From the NCBI GenBank assembly GCA_049604415.1, contig JBMYTN010000019.1, positions 12,815-76,814 on the forward strand: DNA of 64,000 bases, read 5' to 3'. The translations under genes and the position numbers were made by a program. Below the pieces are notes generated by a model that had not been told where the DNA came from, made no database searches, and saw nothing but the letters and a program-made list of their open reading frames with translations. Shown piece after piece: positions 53,684-63,185 of the stretch; positions within the stretch are counted from its first letter, which is position 1, and each line of letters begins with the position of its first letter. This stretch comes from JBMYTN01 sp049604415 (lineage in GTDB: Bacteria; Pseudomonadota; Alphaproteobacteria; Rhodospirillales; Rhodospirillaceae).

Positions 53684-56600
53684 ATGGACGGCATGGGGGT
53701 CTCGAGCGACGCCGTCAGTGGATCTGTTGCCAGAAGCCAGCCTTCGGTTTCCGGGCGAAAAGGTCTCGCCCGCTGGACGCCGTCTCTCGGCTCCTTGGCC
53801 GCCGCTGTGTTGTTTATGCTCAGTCTTGGCGGAGCGGGCTATCTGTATCTGCCGGATTATGCCCTGACTGCTAGGACGGTATATACCCTCGGATTGATTG
53901 CCCCGCTGAGCGGTCCCAAAGCCGCCCAGGGTCAAGAGATGCTCCGGGGCGTGAAAACCTATCTCAATCATGTCAATCAATGGGGGCGAGCACAGGGCAT
54001 TCGGGTCGATCTATCCGTTCGGGATAGCCAGGGAGATCCGGAGCTCGGGTTAGAACTGGCCCGCTCCCTTGCCGCCGATCCTGAGATCCTGGCAATCCTC
54101 GGTCCCTATCAGGACACAGTTCTCAAACGGGTCGGTGCCATCGGCATGCTGGAGGAAATCCCGATTGTCACCGGGGGGGATGGGGATGGAGGGCTGTTGG
54201 TTGAAAACCATTGGTTGTTCCGCACCGGATTGACCGCAGAGCTGCAAGGCCGTGTCTTGGCCCATTACCTTGTGCGTGTCTCCGAGGAGACCGAGCTGAT
54301 TTTGCTACAAGAGGCCTCGGACTTCGGTCGGGCCTTTGGCAGTGCGTTGCGCAGTGAACTGTCCTTGCTGCACAGGTCCGGTGTCGGAACCTTGAGCATC
54401 ACCAACAGTGTGCTCTTGCCTCCAGGCCCGGCGGAGCGCCAGGAGGTGTTGGAAACCTTATCGAGCACATTGGCGCGCAGTTACAATGAAGAGATGATCC
54501 TCCTGGCTCTGGGGGAGCAGGATGCCGAAGCGGTTATTCGCTTGTTGCAAGACAAGCCAAAGCGACGGCTTGGCAAGATTATTCCCTATCGCTTTGCCGG
54601 ACCGGCTTCTTTGGCAGACCCAGCATTGCCCAAGGCGTTTCGATCCTTGCGGCGCGAACGGGAAACGCCGGGGGCCTATACCAACGATATGGTGGTTGTG
54701 GCCCCGTTTCTGTTGGACACGCTCTCGCAGGCCGGGGCCGCTTTCCGCCGCGACTATCAGGCGCTTTATGGCCAAGATCCATCTGCTTTGGCAGCGGCCT
54801 ATAGCGATGCGGCCTTCCTTCTGATCCGGGCGATGGAAGACAGCCCCGATCTTGCCGCCCTTGTCCAAAGCGACATGGTCGCAGCCAGAGCCCTGTTGCG
54901 CGATCAGATTGCCGCCATAACCCATACGGATAAGGCCCTGCGCGGCACAACAGGCAGCTTTTTCCTGGATTTGGATGGCAATGCCATGAAGGCTGTGCCT
55001 CTGGGGATTTATAGTGGCGGGACATTGGTCTCACCCCAAGTCCAGTTGATGCCCACTGGAGGCCGGGCGCAAGTGGATCCGGAAAAGGTGATCCAGATCC
55101 ACGGCCATTTCTTCTCCGAAGCCCAGGTGATCCATACTGGGGTGGCGCTAAACGAGATCCGCAATATTGATCTGGAAAATCGATCCGTTGAGCTTGATTT
55201 TCGAATTTGGTTCCGCTTTGAGGGGGACCTTGATCTCAGCCATTTGCGGTTTGAAAACGCCGCCGAGGAAGTCTCCCTCGGACCGCCCTTGGAGGAGGTC
55301 CGGGATGGGACAACCACCTATCGCCTGCACCGGGTGATTGGCCGGTTCAAAACCGATTTTCTGCCTGCGGACCTGCATTATGGACAAACTCAAATCGGCC
55401 TGCAGTTGCGGGATCTCAGCTTGACCCGCAGCGACGTCATGTTGGTTCCCGATCATACGGTGATGCAGATCGGGCAGGGCAATTGGACCCCCGATGCCGT
55501 GGCGCGGAGTCTTCTGACACCGGATGGCCCGGATTGGTCTGTACAAGCCATTGATTTATATCAGGACACCTTGCCGTTGGATCGGTTGGGCAATCCCTTG
55601 CATGATCGATCGGGCGCAGATGGGTTTTCCCGGTTCAATTTGGTGATCACTTTGGAACCAGGCGGATTTGCCCTTGGCAACCTGATGTCAGTCGGCCAAG
55701 CCAAGATATTGCTGGTGGTGTGCCTGTTTTTGCTGGCTGCCCTGGTGTTTACGGAAGATCGCTATCGCTCCAGACAAGACATGGCCCGCCTGTTATGGGT
55801 CCCCCAAGCACTTCTAAGCCTCTTTGCCTTGGTCTGTGCGCAAAAGGTGGTTATCGATTGGATGGCGGTGCGCCAATTGCCGGTCCAGCAAATCGCCTGG
55901 ACGACGACCGTCTTCCAGGTGGTGTGGTGGGTCGTACCGGCCAAACTTAGTACCATCGCCTTGGAGCGGTTTGTTTGGAGTAAGCTGGAACAACGCACCC
56001 ACCGAGATGTGCCCAATGTGGTGCGCAAATTCTTTGCCGCGATTGTGTATATCCTGGCTGCCATGGGCATTTTGGCCTTTGTCTTTGACCAGAAAATCAC
56101 CAGCTTGCTCGCCACCTCCGGTGTTTTGGCCATGATCATCGGTTTGGCAATCCAAATGAACTTGGCGAATATTTTCTCCGGGATCGCCATCAATGTGGAA
56201 AAACCGTTCCGCATTGGCGACTGGGTCAAGATCGGGGACTATGAGCCGGGCCGGGTTGTCGGCATGACATGGCGGACCACAAGGTTGGAGACCATTGATC
56301 TCAACGTGATCTGTGTGCCCAACTCTGTAGCCTCGGATTCCATGTTGGAGAATTTCAGCTATCCGGCCGAAGCCTATCGATCTCAGCTTGAAGTGCATGT
56401 CGATCCCGGCGCGCGCCCCGGCTGGGTTGAAAAGATATTGTTGGATTCCGTTTTGGTCGCAGAGGGCATTTTGCCGACCCATCCTCTGGAAGTGCGGTTT
56501 GACGGGGTCAAGCAATGGTCCGGTGAATATCACATCCGATATTTCTGCCTCGATTACCCAACCAGCATCCCTTTGGATTCCCAGATTTGGCGCACTGTGG

Positions 56601-57277
56601 TCCGCAATCTGCACTATGCGGGGTTTGAATCGCGGATCCATGAAGAATTCACCTTGTTCCACCTTAAGGCGGATGCCCGCGAAGGCCATGCCAGCATCCC
56701 GGCTCTGGTTGACGAATTGGAGGTCTTTGCTCCCTTTGGGCCCGATGAGCGGGCGCAACTTGGCGCGCTGATGTCCCGTCGTGCCTTTGATGCCGGAGAG
56801 GTCTTGGTGCGCGAAGGCGACAAAGGTGACAGTTTGTTTGTCGTCGTCAGCGGTGTGGTGGAAATCTCCATTGCCGTGGAAGACCATAATCCCCTCGCGG
56901 TTGCCAGGCTGGGGGCCGGCGAGTTTTTTGGCGAAATGGCGTTGCTGACCGGGGAGCCCCGATCCGCAACTGTTTCCGCCTTGTCCGATGGGGTGGTGTT
57001 CGAACTGACCAAGTCTGATTTGGCGCCGATCATTCAAGCCTTCCCGCATGTGAGCGAAGACCTGTCGGAAATGCTAACCCGGCGCAGCTTGGCCAATATG
57101 GATCAACGCCGTGCGGTTGAGGGACCGGTTCTGGATGAGGAGCATCTACCAAGCCGCTTCATTGCCAGCATTTCCCGCTTCTTCAATCTGTCCGGGCTTG
57201 AAGACCATCCAGACCATCTTATTGATCGGCGGCGTATCCCAGATCGGAGAGCCAGGATCAATTCCGGCGCCGTATGA
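53684..57277 (+). CDS. receptor-channel B: paralog of A
   Basis: A 1197-residue paralog with the same order of domains: tail 1-35; membrane helix ~36-57; type I binding domain ~66-455 (YTLGLIAPLSGPKAAQG); pLGIC-like region ~468-655 (DFRIWFRFEGD, FKTDFLPADLHYGQTQ); helices ~672-690, 700-720, 737-757 and 780-800; MscS part ~804-990 (GLAIQMNLANIFSGIAINVE); cyclic-nucleotide domain ~1010-1130 (FFGEMALLTGEPRSATV). Hand count: 75 of 80 residues match copy A across the pore (A 783-862) but 37 of 80 across the start of the binding domain (A 74-153). A C-terminal tail extends ~25 residues past the shared SRFFNLSG. ATG at 53684; AGGAAG lies ~15 bases upstream, and ATG at 53693 is possible. Confidence 0.82.
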   Translation: MDGMGVSSDAVSGSVARSQPSVSGRKGLARWTPSLGSLAAAVLFMLSLGGAGYLYLPDYALTARTVYTLGLIAPLSGPKAAQGQEMLRGVKTYLNHVNQWGRAQGIRVDLSVRDSQGDPELGLELARSLAADPEILAILGPYQDTVLKRVGAIGMLEEIPIVTGGDGDGGLLVENHWLFRTGLTAELQGRVLAHYLVRVSEETELILLQEASDFGRAFGSALRSELSLLHRSGVGTLSITNSVLLPPGPAERQEVLETLSSTLARSYNEEMILLALGEQDAEAVIRLLQDKPKRRLGKIIPYRFAGPASLADPALPKAFRSLRRERETPGAYTNDMVVVAPFLLDTLSQAGAAFRRDYQALYGQDPSALAAAYSDAAFLLIRAMEDSPDLAALVQSDMVAARALLRDQIAAITHTDKALRGTTGSFFLDLDGNAMKAVPLGIYSGGTLVSPQVQLMPTGGRAQVDPEKVIQIHGHFFSEAQVIHTGVALNEIRNIDLENRSVELDFRIWFRFEGDLDLSHLRFENAAEEVSLGPPLEEVRDGTTTYRLHRVIGRFKTDFLPADLHYGQTQIGLQLRDLSLTRSDVMLVPDHTVMQIGQGNWTPDAVARSLLTPDGPDWSVQAIDLYQDTLPLDRLGNPLHDRSGADGFSRFNLVITLEPGGFALGNLMSVGQAKILLVVCLFLLAALVFTEDRYRSRQDMARLLWVPQALLSLFALVCAQKVVIDWMAVRQLPVQQIAWTTTVFQVVWWVVPAKLSTIALERFVWSKLEQRTHRDVPNVVRKFFAAIVYILAAMGILAFVFDQKITSLLATSGVLAMIIGLAIQMNLANIFSGIAINVEKPFRIGDWVKIGDYEPGRVVGMTWRTTRLETIDLNVICVPNSVASDSMLENFSYPAEAYRSQLEVHVDPGARPGWVEKILLDSVLVAEGILPTHPLEVRFDGVKQWSGEYHIRYFCLDYPTSIPLDSQIWRTVVRNLHYAGFESRIHEEFTLFHLKADAREGHASIPALVDELEVFAPFGPDERAQLGALMSRRAFDAGEVLVREGDKGDSLFVVVSGVVEISIAVEDHNPLAVARLGAGEFFGEMALLTGEPRSATVSALSDGVVFELTKSDLAPIIQAFPHVSEDLSEMLTRRSLANMDQRRAVEGPVLDEEHLPSRFIASISRFFNLSGLEDHPDHLIDRRRIPDRRARINSGAV

Positions 57278-57507
57278 CCCGACGCCAAGGCTCTTCTGGG
57301 ATGGTGGCAGAAGCTTTTTGGTCTGTACCGGGAGGAGAGTGAAAAACGGGTCCAACCCTATTTGGAGACCTGATCCCCGAAGTTTGTTTAACGCCGTCTC
57401 CCGGTGATTTGGCCCGCTGGGTTGAAATTTTTTCACCCAGGCTGACCTATGGGGATGCAGCGCACAGATGGGCGTGCTGCCAACAGTTTCAGCAGGCCTT
57501 AAAGATC

Positions 57508-58914
57508 GTGAACCAGAAGCAACCGGCCAAATTTGTTGAGGGCAATCTGTTCCGTCACGTCACGGTGATGTCCTTAACCACCTCCCTCGGCCTGATGGTG
57601 ATCTTTGCGGTCGATTTCATCGACATGGTCTTCATCTCGATGTTGGGCAAAGCCGAGCTCGCTGCCGCCGTCGGCTATGCCGCCTCGATTTTGTTTTTCA
57701 CCACGTCGTTCAACATTGGTGTGGCCATCGCCGCTGGGGCCTTGGTTGCCCGGGAGTTGGGCGCGGGGGATCCGGAACGGGCCAGAACCCGGGCCACCAA
57801 TGCCTTAAGTGCGGGGATCTTGTTCGCCATTGCCTTTGCGGTGGCGGTTTGGCTCAATCTGGATTTGTTGGTCTCGCTGATTGGGGCCAGCGGCGAGACC
57901 CATGACCTCGCCGTGCATTATTTGCAGATCATTGTGCCCTCGCTGCCGATCCTGCTGCTGGCCATGGCGGGTGGGGCGATCTTGCGCGCCCATGGCGATG
58001 CCAAAAAGGCGATGATGTCGACCATTTATGGTGGGGTGGTCAATGCGGTGCTCGACCCGATCCTGATCTTTGGCCTCGGGCTGGATTTGACCGGAGCGGC
58101 CATCGCCAGTGTCTGTGCCCGGATTGCCATGGCCTATTTCGCCATCGCGCCGTTATTGCGCGACCATGGCGGCTTTTGCCTGCCCACACCTTTGGCGTTT
58201 TTGAAGGATCTGCCGCCAATCACTGCCATTGCCTTGCCTGCGATTCTGACCCAATTGGCCACGCCGGTGGGCCAAGCCTGGGTGACCCGCTCCATGGCTG
58301 AATTTGGCGAGGAGGCGGTTGCGGGCATGGCCATTGTCTCGCGCATGATCCCGGTGGCCTTTGGCACCATCTTTGCGCTCTCCGGGGCCGTAGGACCAAT
58401 TGTCGGCCAGAATATCGGGGCAGGGCGCCATGACCGGGTGCGCGAGACCCTGCGCGCCGCTTTGCTGTTTACTGGGCTGGTGATCGTGGTCGTCACCGCC
58501 ATGCTATTTGGCCTGCGGGAGTATATCGCGGCCTTGTTTGACGCCAGTGGGGTGTCCCTAACCCTGATCTATCTGTTCTGTGGGCCCTTGGCGCTGGCCT
58601 ATTTTTTCAACGGTGCTTTGTTTGTCGCCAATGCGTTTTTTAACAATCTGGCCCGCCCGCTTTACTCCACGGCCCTGAATTGGGGCCGACACACGGTGGG
58701 CACGATTCCCTTTGTGTGGATCGGAGCGCTGTTGTTCGGCGCGCCTGGAGTGCTGATCGGGCAGGCGGTGGGGGGCCTGTTGTTTGGCTCCCTGGCGGTT
58801 TGGCTGGCATTGCGCACCATTTCCCATGTGGAAAAACAGGGCTTGGAAAAGGAGGGACCGCGATTGTTCCAACGCCAGGCCCGTCAGGTCATCTTGTTCT
58901 TTTCCCGCCGATAA
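57508..58914 (+). CDS. MATE-family multidrug/organic cation exporter
   Basis: A 468-residue polytopic protein with twelve expected helices. The N-terminal SLTTSLGLMVIFAVDFIDMV and the mirrored second-half stretch LPAILTQLATPVGQAWVTRS are typical of MATE (NorM/DinF-like) exporters driven by Na+ or H+. GTG at 57508 is a tentative start; the frame is open back to 57409 but that part looks non-coding. The substrate is not predictable. It lies 230 bp after receptor-channel B, so linkage to it is only positional. Confidence 0.88.
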   Translation: MNQKQPAKFVEGNLFRHVTVMSLTTSLGLMVIFAVDFIDMVFISMLGKAELAAAVGYAASILFFTTSFNIGVAIAAGALVARELGAGDPERARTRATNALSAGILFAIAFAVAVWLNLDLLVSLIGASGETHDLAVHYLQIIVPSLPILLLAMAGGAILRAHGDAKKAMMSTIYGGVVNAVLDPILIFGLGLDLTGAAIASVCARIAMAYFAIAPLLRDHGGFCLPTPLAFLKDLPPITAIALPAILTQLATPVGQAWVTRSMAEFGEEAVAGMAIVSRMIPVAFGTIFALSGAVGPIVGQNIGAGRHDRVRETLRAALLFTGLVIVVVTAMLFGLREYIAALFDASGVSLTLIYLFCGPLALAYFFNGALFVANAFFNNLARPLYSTALNWGRHTVGTIPFVWIGALLFGAPGVLIGQAVGGLLFGSLAVWLALRTISHVEKQGLEKEGPRLFQRQARQVILFFSRR

Positions 58915-58971
58915 CAACGCTTTACTGTAGGCCTCCAACCTATCCCAGCGCAGGTCAGGAAGAGAGCTCCC

Positions 58972-60597
58972 TTGGACACGGTCTTGATTTCCATCGACTA
59001 CCGGGATCCGGCTTGGATTGCCGTTGCCTTCCTCTTTGGCCTGCTGGCGCGGCAAATGACCCTGCCGCCCATGGTCGGGTTTTTGATGGCCGGGTTTGTG
59101 CTGAACCTGCTGGGGGCGGAAAACGATCCCTTCCTGCTTGCGGTTGCCGATATCGGCGTGACCATGTTGCTGTTCACCATCGGTCTGAAGCTGCGCCTGC
59201 ACACCTTGCTGCGCCCGGAGATCTGGGCGACCACCGGGGTGCATATGATCGCCACCATCGGCTTCACGGCGGCCACCATCCTGGCGCTGGGCTGGGCTGG
59301 GATCCTGCTGTTTGAAGGGCTAGACGTCACGACGGCCTTGGTGCTGGCCTTTGCTCTGTCCTTTTCCAGCACGGTGTTTGCGGTCAAGATCTTGGAGGAC
59401 CGGGGCACCTTGATGGCCCGCTATGGTCAGATCGCCATTGGCGTCCTGGTCATGCAAGACATTGCCGCCGTGGTGTTTTTGGCCGCCTCAGCGGGCAAGC
59501 TGCCGACCATCTGGTCCATCGCTTTGGTCGCTCTCATCCCGGCCCGGCACCTGCTGGGTCATTTGATGCAGTTCGCCGGTCATAAGGAACTGCTGGCGGT
59601 GTTTGGCTTCACCGTGGCCTTGGGCGGGGCGGCATTGTTTGAACTGGTTGGCATGAAGGGCGATTTGGGTGCCCTGGTGCTGGGCGTGCTGCTGGCCCAT
59701 CATGAGAAAGCCAAACAGCTGTCCCGGATCCTGATGGGTTTCAAGGACGTTTTCCTGGTCTGCTTCTTCCTGACCATCGGTCTGACCGGCTTGCCGAGCT
59801 TTGAAACGGCGGGGTCGGCGATGATCCTGCTGTTGCTGATCCCGTTAAAAACGGCCCTGTTCATTTGGCTTTTGTTGCGCTTCAAGATGCGCACCCGGGG
59901 GGCAACCTTCGGCGGCCTGGTGTTGGGCAATTATTCCGAATTTGGCTTGATTGTCGGAGCCATTGCCATCCAAGCCGGGTGGCTGCAGGGCGAGTGGTTG
60001 ACGGTGATTGCCCTGGCCTTGACGGCGTCGTTCATCCTCTCCTCGCCGGTCAATGTCTACGCCAATGAGGTTTATGAGCGGATCAGCACCTGGGTGCGGC
60101 CCTTTGAGCGCAAAGCTCGATTGCCCGGCGATGAGGATATTGATCTCAGCGGTTACAAGATCCTGATCTTCGGCATGGGGCGGGTCGGGCGTGCCGCTTA
60201 TGACGAAATGATTGCCCATGCGGATAACAGCATTATCGGCATCGATCTGGACGAAAAACAGGTCGAGCGCAGCAGCAAAGAAGGCCGCACCGTGGTCAAT
60301 GGCGATGCGACCAACCCGGACTTTTGGGCCCGGCTGAACACGCCGGAGCTGGGTTTCGAAATGGTCTTCCTTGCCATGCCCAATCATGAAGCCAATCTGG
60401 AGGCGGCCCGGCGGATCCGCCTGCGCGGCTATGAGGGGCCAATCCTGGCCTCTGCCCTGTTCCCCGAACAGGAGGAAGAGCTGAAGGAAAACGGCATCAA
60501 CGAGGTCTTCAACCTCTATGCCGAGGTTGGCACCGGGGCGGCAACCCGGATGCATGCCCTGCTGGCCGAGCGGGCTGAGCAGGATAACAAGCTGTAA
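58972..60597 (+). CDS. Kef-type K+/H+ antiporter with TrkA-N domain
   Basis: A 541-residue CPA2 transporter. The membrane part (~10-375) has GFLMAGFVLNLLG, ALSFSSTVFAVKILEDRG and MQDIAAVVFL; the cytoplasmic part (~390-505) is a Rossmann RCK/TrkA-N domain with ILIFGMGRVGRAAYDEM. Such proteins (KefB/KefC/YbaL) release K+ in exchange for H+ under nucleotide control. The TTG start at 58972 has AGGAAGAGAG upstream. No KefF/G partner is adjacent. Its closeness to MscS-type channels fits an osmotic or ion-balance neighbourhood (inference). Confidence 0.9.
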   Translation: MDTVLISIDYRDPAWIAVAFLFGLLARQMTLPPMVGFLMAGFVLNLLGAENDPFLLAVADIGVTMLLFTIGLKLRLHTLLRPEIWATTGVHMIATIGFTAATILALGWAGILLFEGLDVTTALVLAFALSFSSTVFAVKILEDRGTLMARYGQIAIGVLVMQDIAAVVFLAASAGKLPTIWSIALVALIPARHLLGHLMQFAGHKELLAVFGFTVALGGAALFELVGMKGDLGALVLGVLLAHHEKAKQLSRILMGFKDVFLVCFFLTIGLTGLPSFETAGSAMILLLLIPLKTALFIWLLLRFKMRTRGATFGGLVLGNYSEFGLIVGAIAIQAGWLQGEWLTVIALALTASFILSSPVNVYANEVYERISTWVRPFERKARLPGDEDIDLSGYKILIFGMGRVGRAAYDEMIAHADNSIIGIDLDEKQVERSSKEGRTVVNGDATNPDFWARLNTPELGFEMVFLAMPNHEANLEAARRIRLRGYEGPILASALFPEQEEELKENGINEVFNLYAEVGTGAATRMHALLAERAEQDNKL

Positions 60598-60709
60598 GGC
60601 CTTTGACCCCACGCGGTCCTGTCACAAAACAGTCAGCGTTGGTGCCATATCCCTAAGCGGGAGACTCTGATAGGCAAGGGCGCATTCAGGGTTTCTCCGG
60701 ACCTCCATC

Positions 60710-62007
60710 ATGGTTTCCTCTGCCCATCGATTGGCCAACGGCATCGACGCGCTTTTTGAGCGTCTCGGGCTGGATTTCCATGGCTATTCCCAGCGCCATC
60801 CGCAGCAAGCGGAACGGACTGGCGTTTGGTTATTGGCCGTGGGGCAGACCATTGGCTTCGCCGGGCTCTATTATATCTTTGCGGCATTGCTGCTGACCTG
60901 GGACCAGTCGTTCACCTGGGGCAAGGAATCGCTGACCTTTGCCTTTATGGTCTCCATCATCAGTGCCGTGATCTCTCCTTTGACGGGGCGGGTGGTGGAT
61001 CGCGGCTTGAGCCGCTGGTTGCTCAGCGGTGGCATGGTGCTGGGTGGGCTCGCCTTGCTGTTGCTTGGCTTTGCCGAGCATTATTGGCTGTTCCTGCTGT
61101 GTTGGGTCCTGTTGGGAATTGCTCAAGGGGCCTGCCTCTATGAGCCTTGCTTCGCCTTTTTGACCCGGACCACCGGGGCGGAGGCTACCCGCAATATCAC
61201 CAAAGTGACCCTGCTGGCGGGGTTCGCTTCGACCCTGGCTTTTCCCTCCGGTGCCTTTCTCGCCGAGGCCTTGGGCTGGAGCGGTGCCAGTTGGGTCTTC
61301 GCCGGGGCAGTGCTGCTGATCGGTGTGCCCGCACTCTATGCCGGGGCGACCATGATCGAATGCTGCCCCCATGACAGCCATAGCGTCGAGGCCAAAAACA
61401 GGGATCGGGCAGCGGTGCGTGCGGCGCTGCGCAAGCCGGAATTCTGGCTCATTTTTCTTGCTTTTCCGCTCATTGGCCTCACCGAAGGTCTGATCCTGAT
61501 TCACATTGTTCCGATCTTAACCAGCTCTGGGCTTAGCCTGTCTGAAGCGGTTCTGGTCTCCGCCCTGTTCGGTCCGATGCAGGTTGCCGGGCGTTTGGCG
61601 ATGATGCGTCTGGACAATCGTCTCCGCCCGGTGCCATTGACCATCCTATCTTTTAGCGGAATTCTCGTGGCCGTCTTGTTGTTGATGTCCGTGGAAGATG
61701 TTCCGATGGCGGCCTATGGGTTTTCGCTGTTGTTCGGGGCAGCTATGGACTGACCAACATCCTTAAGCCAGTGGTCTCAGCCGAGGTGTTGGGGCGAACC
61801 GGCTTTGGGGCGATTTCCGGCATGATGGCGGTGCCGTTTTTGTTGGCTCTGGCCTTGTCGCCGCAACTCGGATCCATCTTAGAGCGGATGGGCGGCTATG
61901 ACCTTGCACTGTTGTTCGCCCTTGGGGCGTCGTCCCTGGCCTTAGCGGCCTTGGCCTTGCTAACCATTTTGCTTAAAGGCAAGGCATCCAAGGCCGAGCG
62001 GTCTTAA
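60710..62007 (+). pseudogene. MFS transporter gene with one frameshift
   Basis: The 347-codon first part (60710-61753, eleven-plus helices) ends ...LLFGAAMD at a premature TGA. The second part (from about 61743 in the +1-shifted frame, to 62007) continues the family pattern as YGLTNILKPVVSAEVLGRTG. Joining the two gives ~433 residues, normal for an MFS permease. One base appears missing at GCAGC/TATGG near 61743 (an A-A-Y reading needs GCAGCCTATGG or similar). Either it is a genuine recent inactivation or a sequencing error. Stop codons of this gene and the convergent amidohydrolase overlap. Confidence 0.82.
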
Positions 62008-62918
62008 CGAGGCGACAAAAACAGCCGCTCAAAATTGCGATAGGCAATATTCTCAGCGACGTCTTTGGGCAGATGGCCGAGCAAGCGGCGATAATCCGAC
62101 ATGATCTGCGGCAGCATGGCCATGCGCTTGGCATTCGCCCCGATGTCGGAGCCGACCAAAAACCGGGTAGACCACTGGCTCAACACCCCAAGCCAAGCCG
62201 AGGAGGGTGCCACCTTAAGGGGCGGATTGCCCTTAAATGGACCGAAATGGGCGTTGGAAATCAGGGACAGCTCCGCATAGAGATTGTCATGGGCGGCAAA
62301 CAGCGCCGCCAAACGCTCCGGGCTCTGATATCCGGCATGGGCCAGAATAAACGTCACCTGGGGGTAAGCCTTGATCCGGGCCAGGTCTTCGCTGGACAGG
62401 TTTTCATCATGGATATGCACCGCCAATCCACGAGCCGCCGCTAGGCGGAGCAAATCGGCTTCTTCGGCTCGGTCAAAATCGGTTTGCAGGCCGTTTGGGG
62501 CAAAGGGAGACTTGCCCAAAGTCCAGTAGAGCTCGCCAAAGCCTTTGACCGTCCCGGCATCAAGGCCCGTTTCAAAGCGGGCCAATCGCTGCAGATCCAC
62601 GCGATAGCGGCCTTTTTTGCGGCCTTTATGGGCATCGGCAAACAGCAAAAAATCTGGCCCCAGGGTCGCCGCAAGGCGAGCGGCCTCCGCTGCGTCCGAC
62701 AGACGCACAAACAAAACTGCCTTTGCGATACCAGCCTTCTGATAAAGCGTTTGGATAAAGGTCGGATCCGTTCCGCGCGGAAAATGCGCATGGGCGTCAT
62801 AAAGCGGACCGGAATAGTCCTGGGCATGGCTGACTGGCATTTGGCACAGAAACAGCGTCGCCAAAAAGCTGATTGCAATAAGAGGCCACAAAGCATGCGC
62901 GCGCTTTTTTTGTATCAC
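62004..62918 (-). CDS. exported amidohydrolase-superfamily protein (Amidohydro_2 type)
   Basis: A 304-residue metal-dependent hydrolase with an N-terminal signal peptide (hydrophobic ~12-26, cut near VSHAQ at ~33). Metal-ligand motifs are DAHAHF near the N-terminus, VHIHDE and ILAHAGY in the middle, and VGSDIG near the end, all in the order of the TIM-barrel family. The periplasmic location is less common for this family. The substrate is unknown; aromatic decarboxylases and lactonases are relatives. GTG start at 62918. Confidence 0.82.
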   Translation of the reverse strand: MIQKKRAHALWPLIAISFLATLFLCQMPVSHAQDYSGPLYDAHAHFPRGTDPTFIQTLYQKAGIAKAVLFVRLSDAAEAARLAATLGPDFLLFADAHKGRKKGRYRVDLQRLARFETGLDAGTVKGFGELYWTLGKSPFAPNGLQTDFDRAEEADLLRLAAARGLAVHIHDENLSSEDLARIKAYPQVTFILAHAGYQSPERLAALFAAHDNLYAELSLISNAHFGPFKGNPPLKVAPSSAWLGVLSQWSTRFLVGSDIGANAKRMAMLPQIMSDYRRLLGHLPKDVAENIAYRNFERLFLSPR

Positions 62919-63066
62919 AATCCGGCTTCCCCCTTGTTGCTCAGTCGGAGCATAGGCGGGAAGGGCGACTTATCCAATATGTGTCAGGCTCCAGAAATAG
63001 GCTCATGGCACGGGTATGGCGACGCTGTCGTGGAGGACCCGGGGGGAAAATAAAGCGACTCCACCT

Positions 63067-63091
63067 TGTGACCCGCTGATTAAAAGTCAGC
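63067..63091 (-). other. tRNA-Lys(UUU)-like fragment, possible phage attachment site
   Basis: On the minus strand the bases form the anticodon arm GCTGA-CTTTTAA-TCAGC with the UUU anticodon, followed by GGGTCACA, which matches the variable region and T-stem start of bacterial tRNA-Lys. The rest of the tRNA is absent. Integrases often use this part of a tRNA as the core att site. The flanking phage genes support this reading, but the identity to the host tRNA-Lys has not been checked. Confidence 0.5.
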
Positions 63092-63110
63092 ACAAAAATA
63101 AGTAAATACA

Positions 63111-63185
63111 ATAGGTGTTTACATTTTTAGGCATGATATTGGGCTAATGAGATCAAATACTTACCAATTGGGTGTAAACACTTAT
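63111..63185. promoter_or_regulatory. operator-like inverted repeat
   Basis: Arms ATAGGTGTTTACA (63111-63123) and TGTAAACACTTAT (63173-63185) are complementary at 12 of 13 positions, 49 bp apart. The two half-sites could bind a phage-type repressor or a regulator that loops the DNA. Confidence 0.4.

Noticed and set aside
63030..63110. Complete tRNA-Lys gene
   Set aside because: Only the anticodon arm and the variable region match. There is no acceptor stem, D arm or proper T arm around them.
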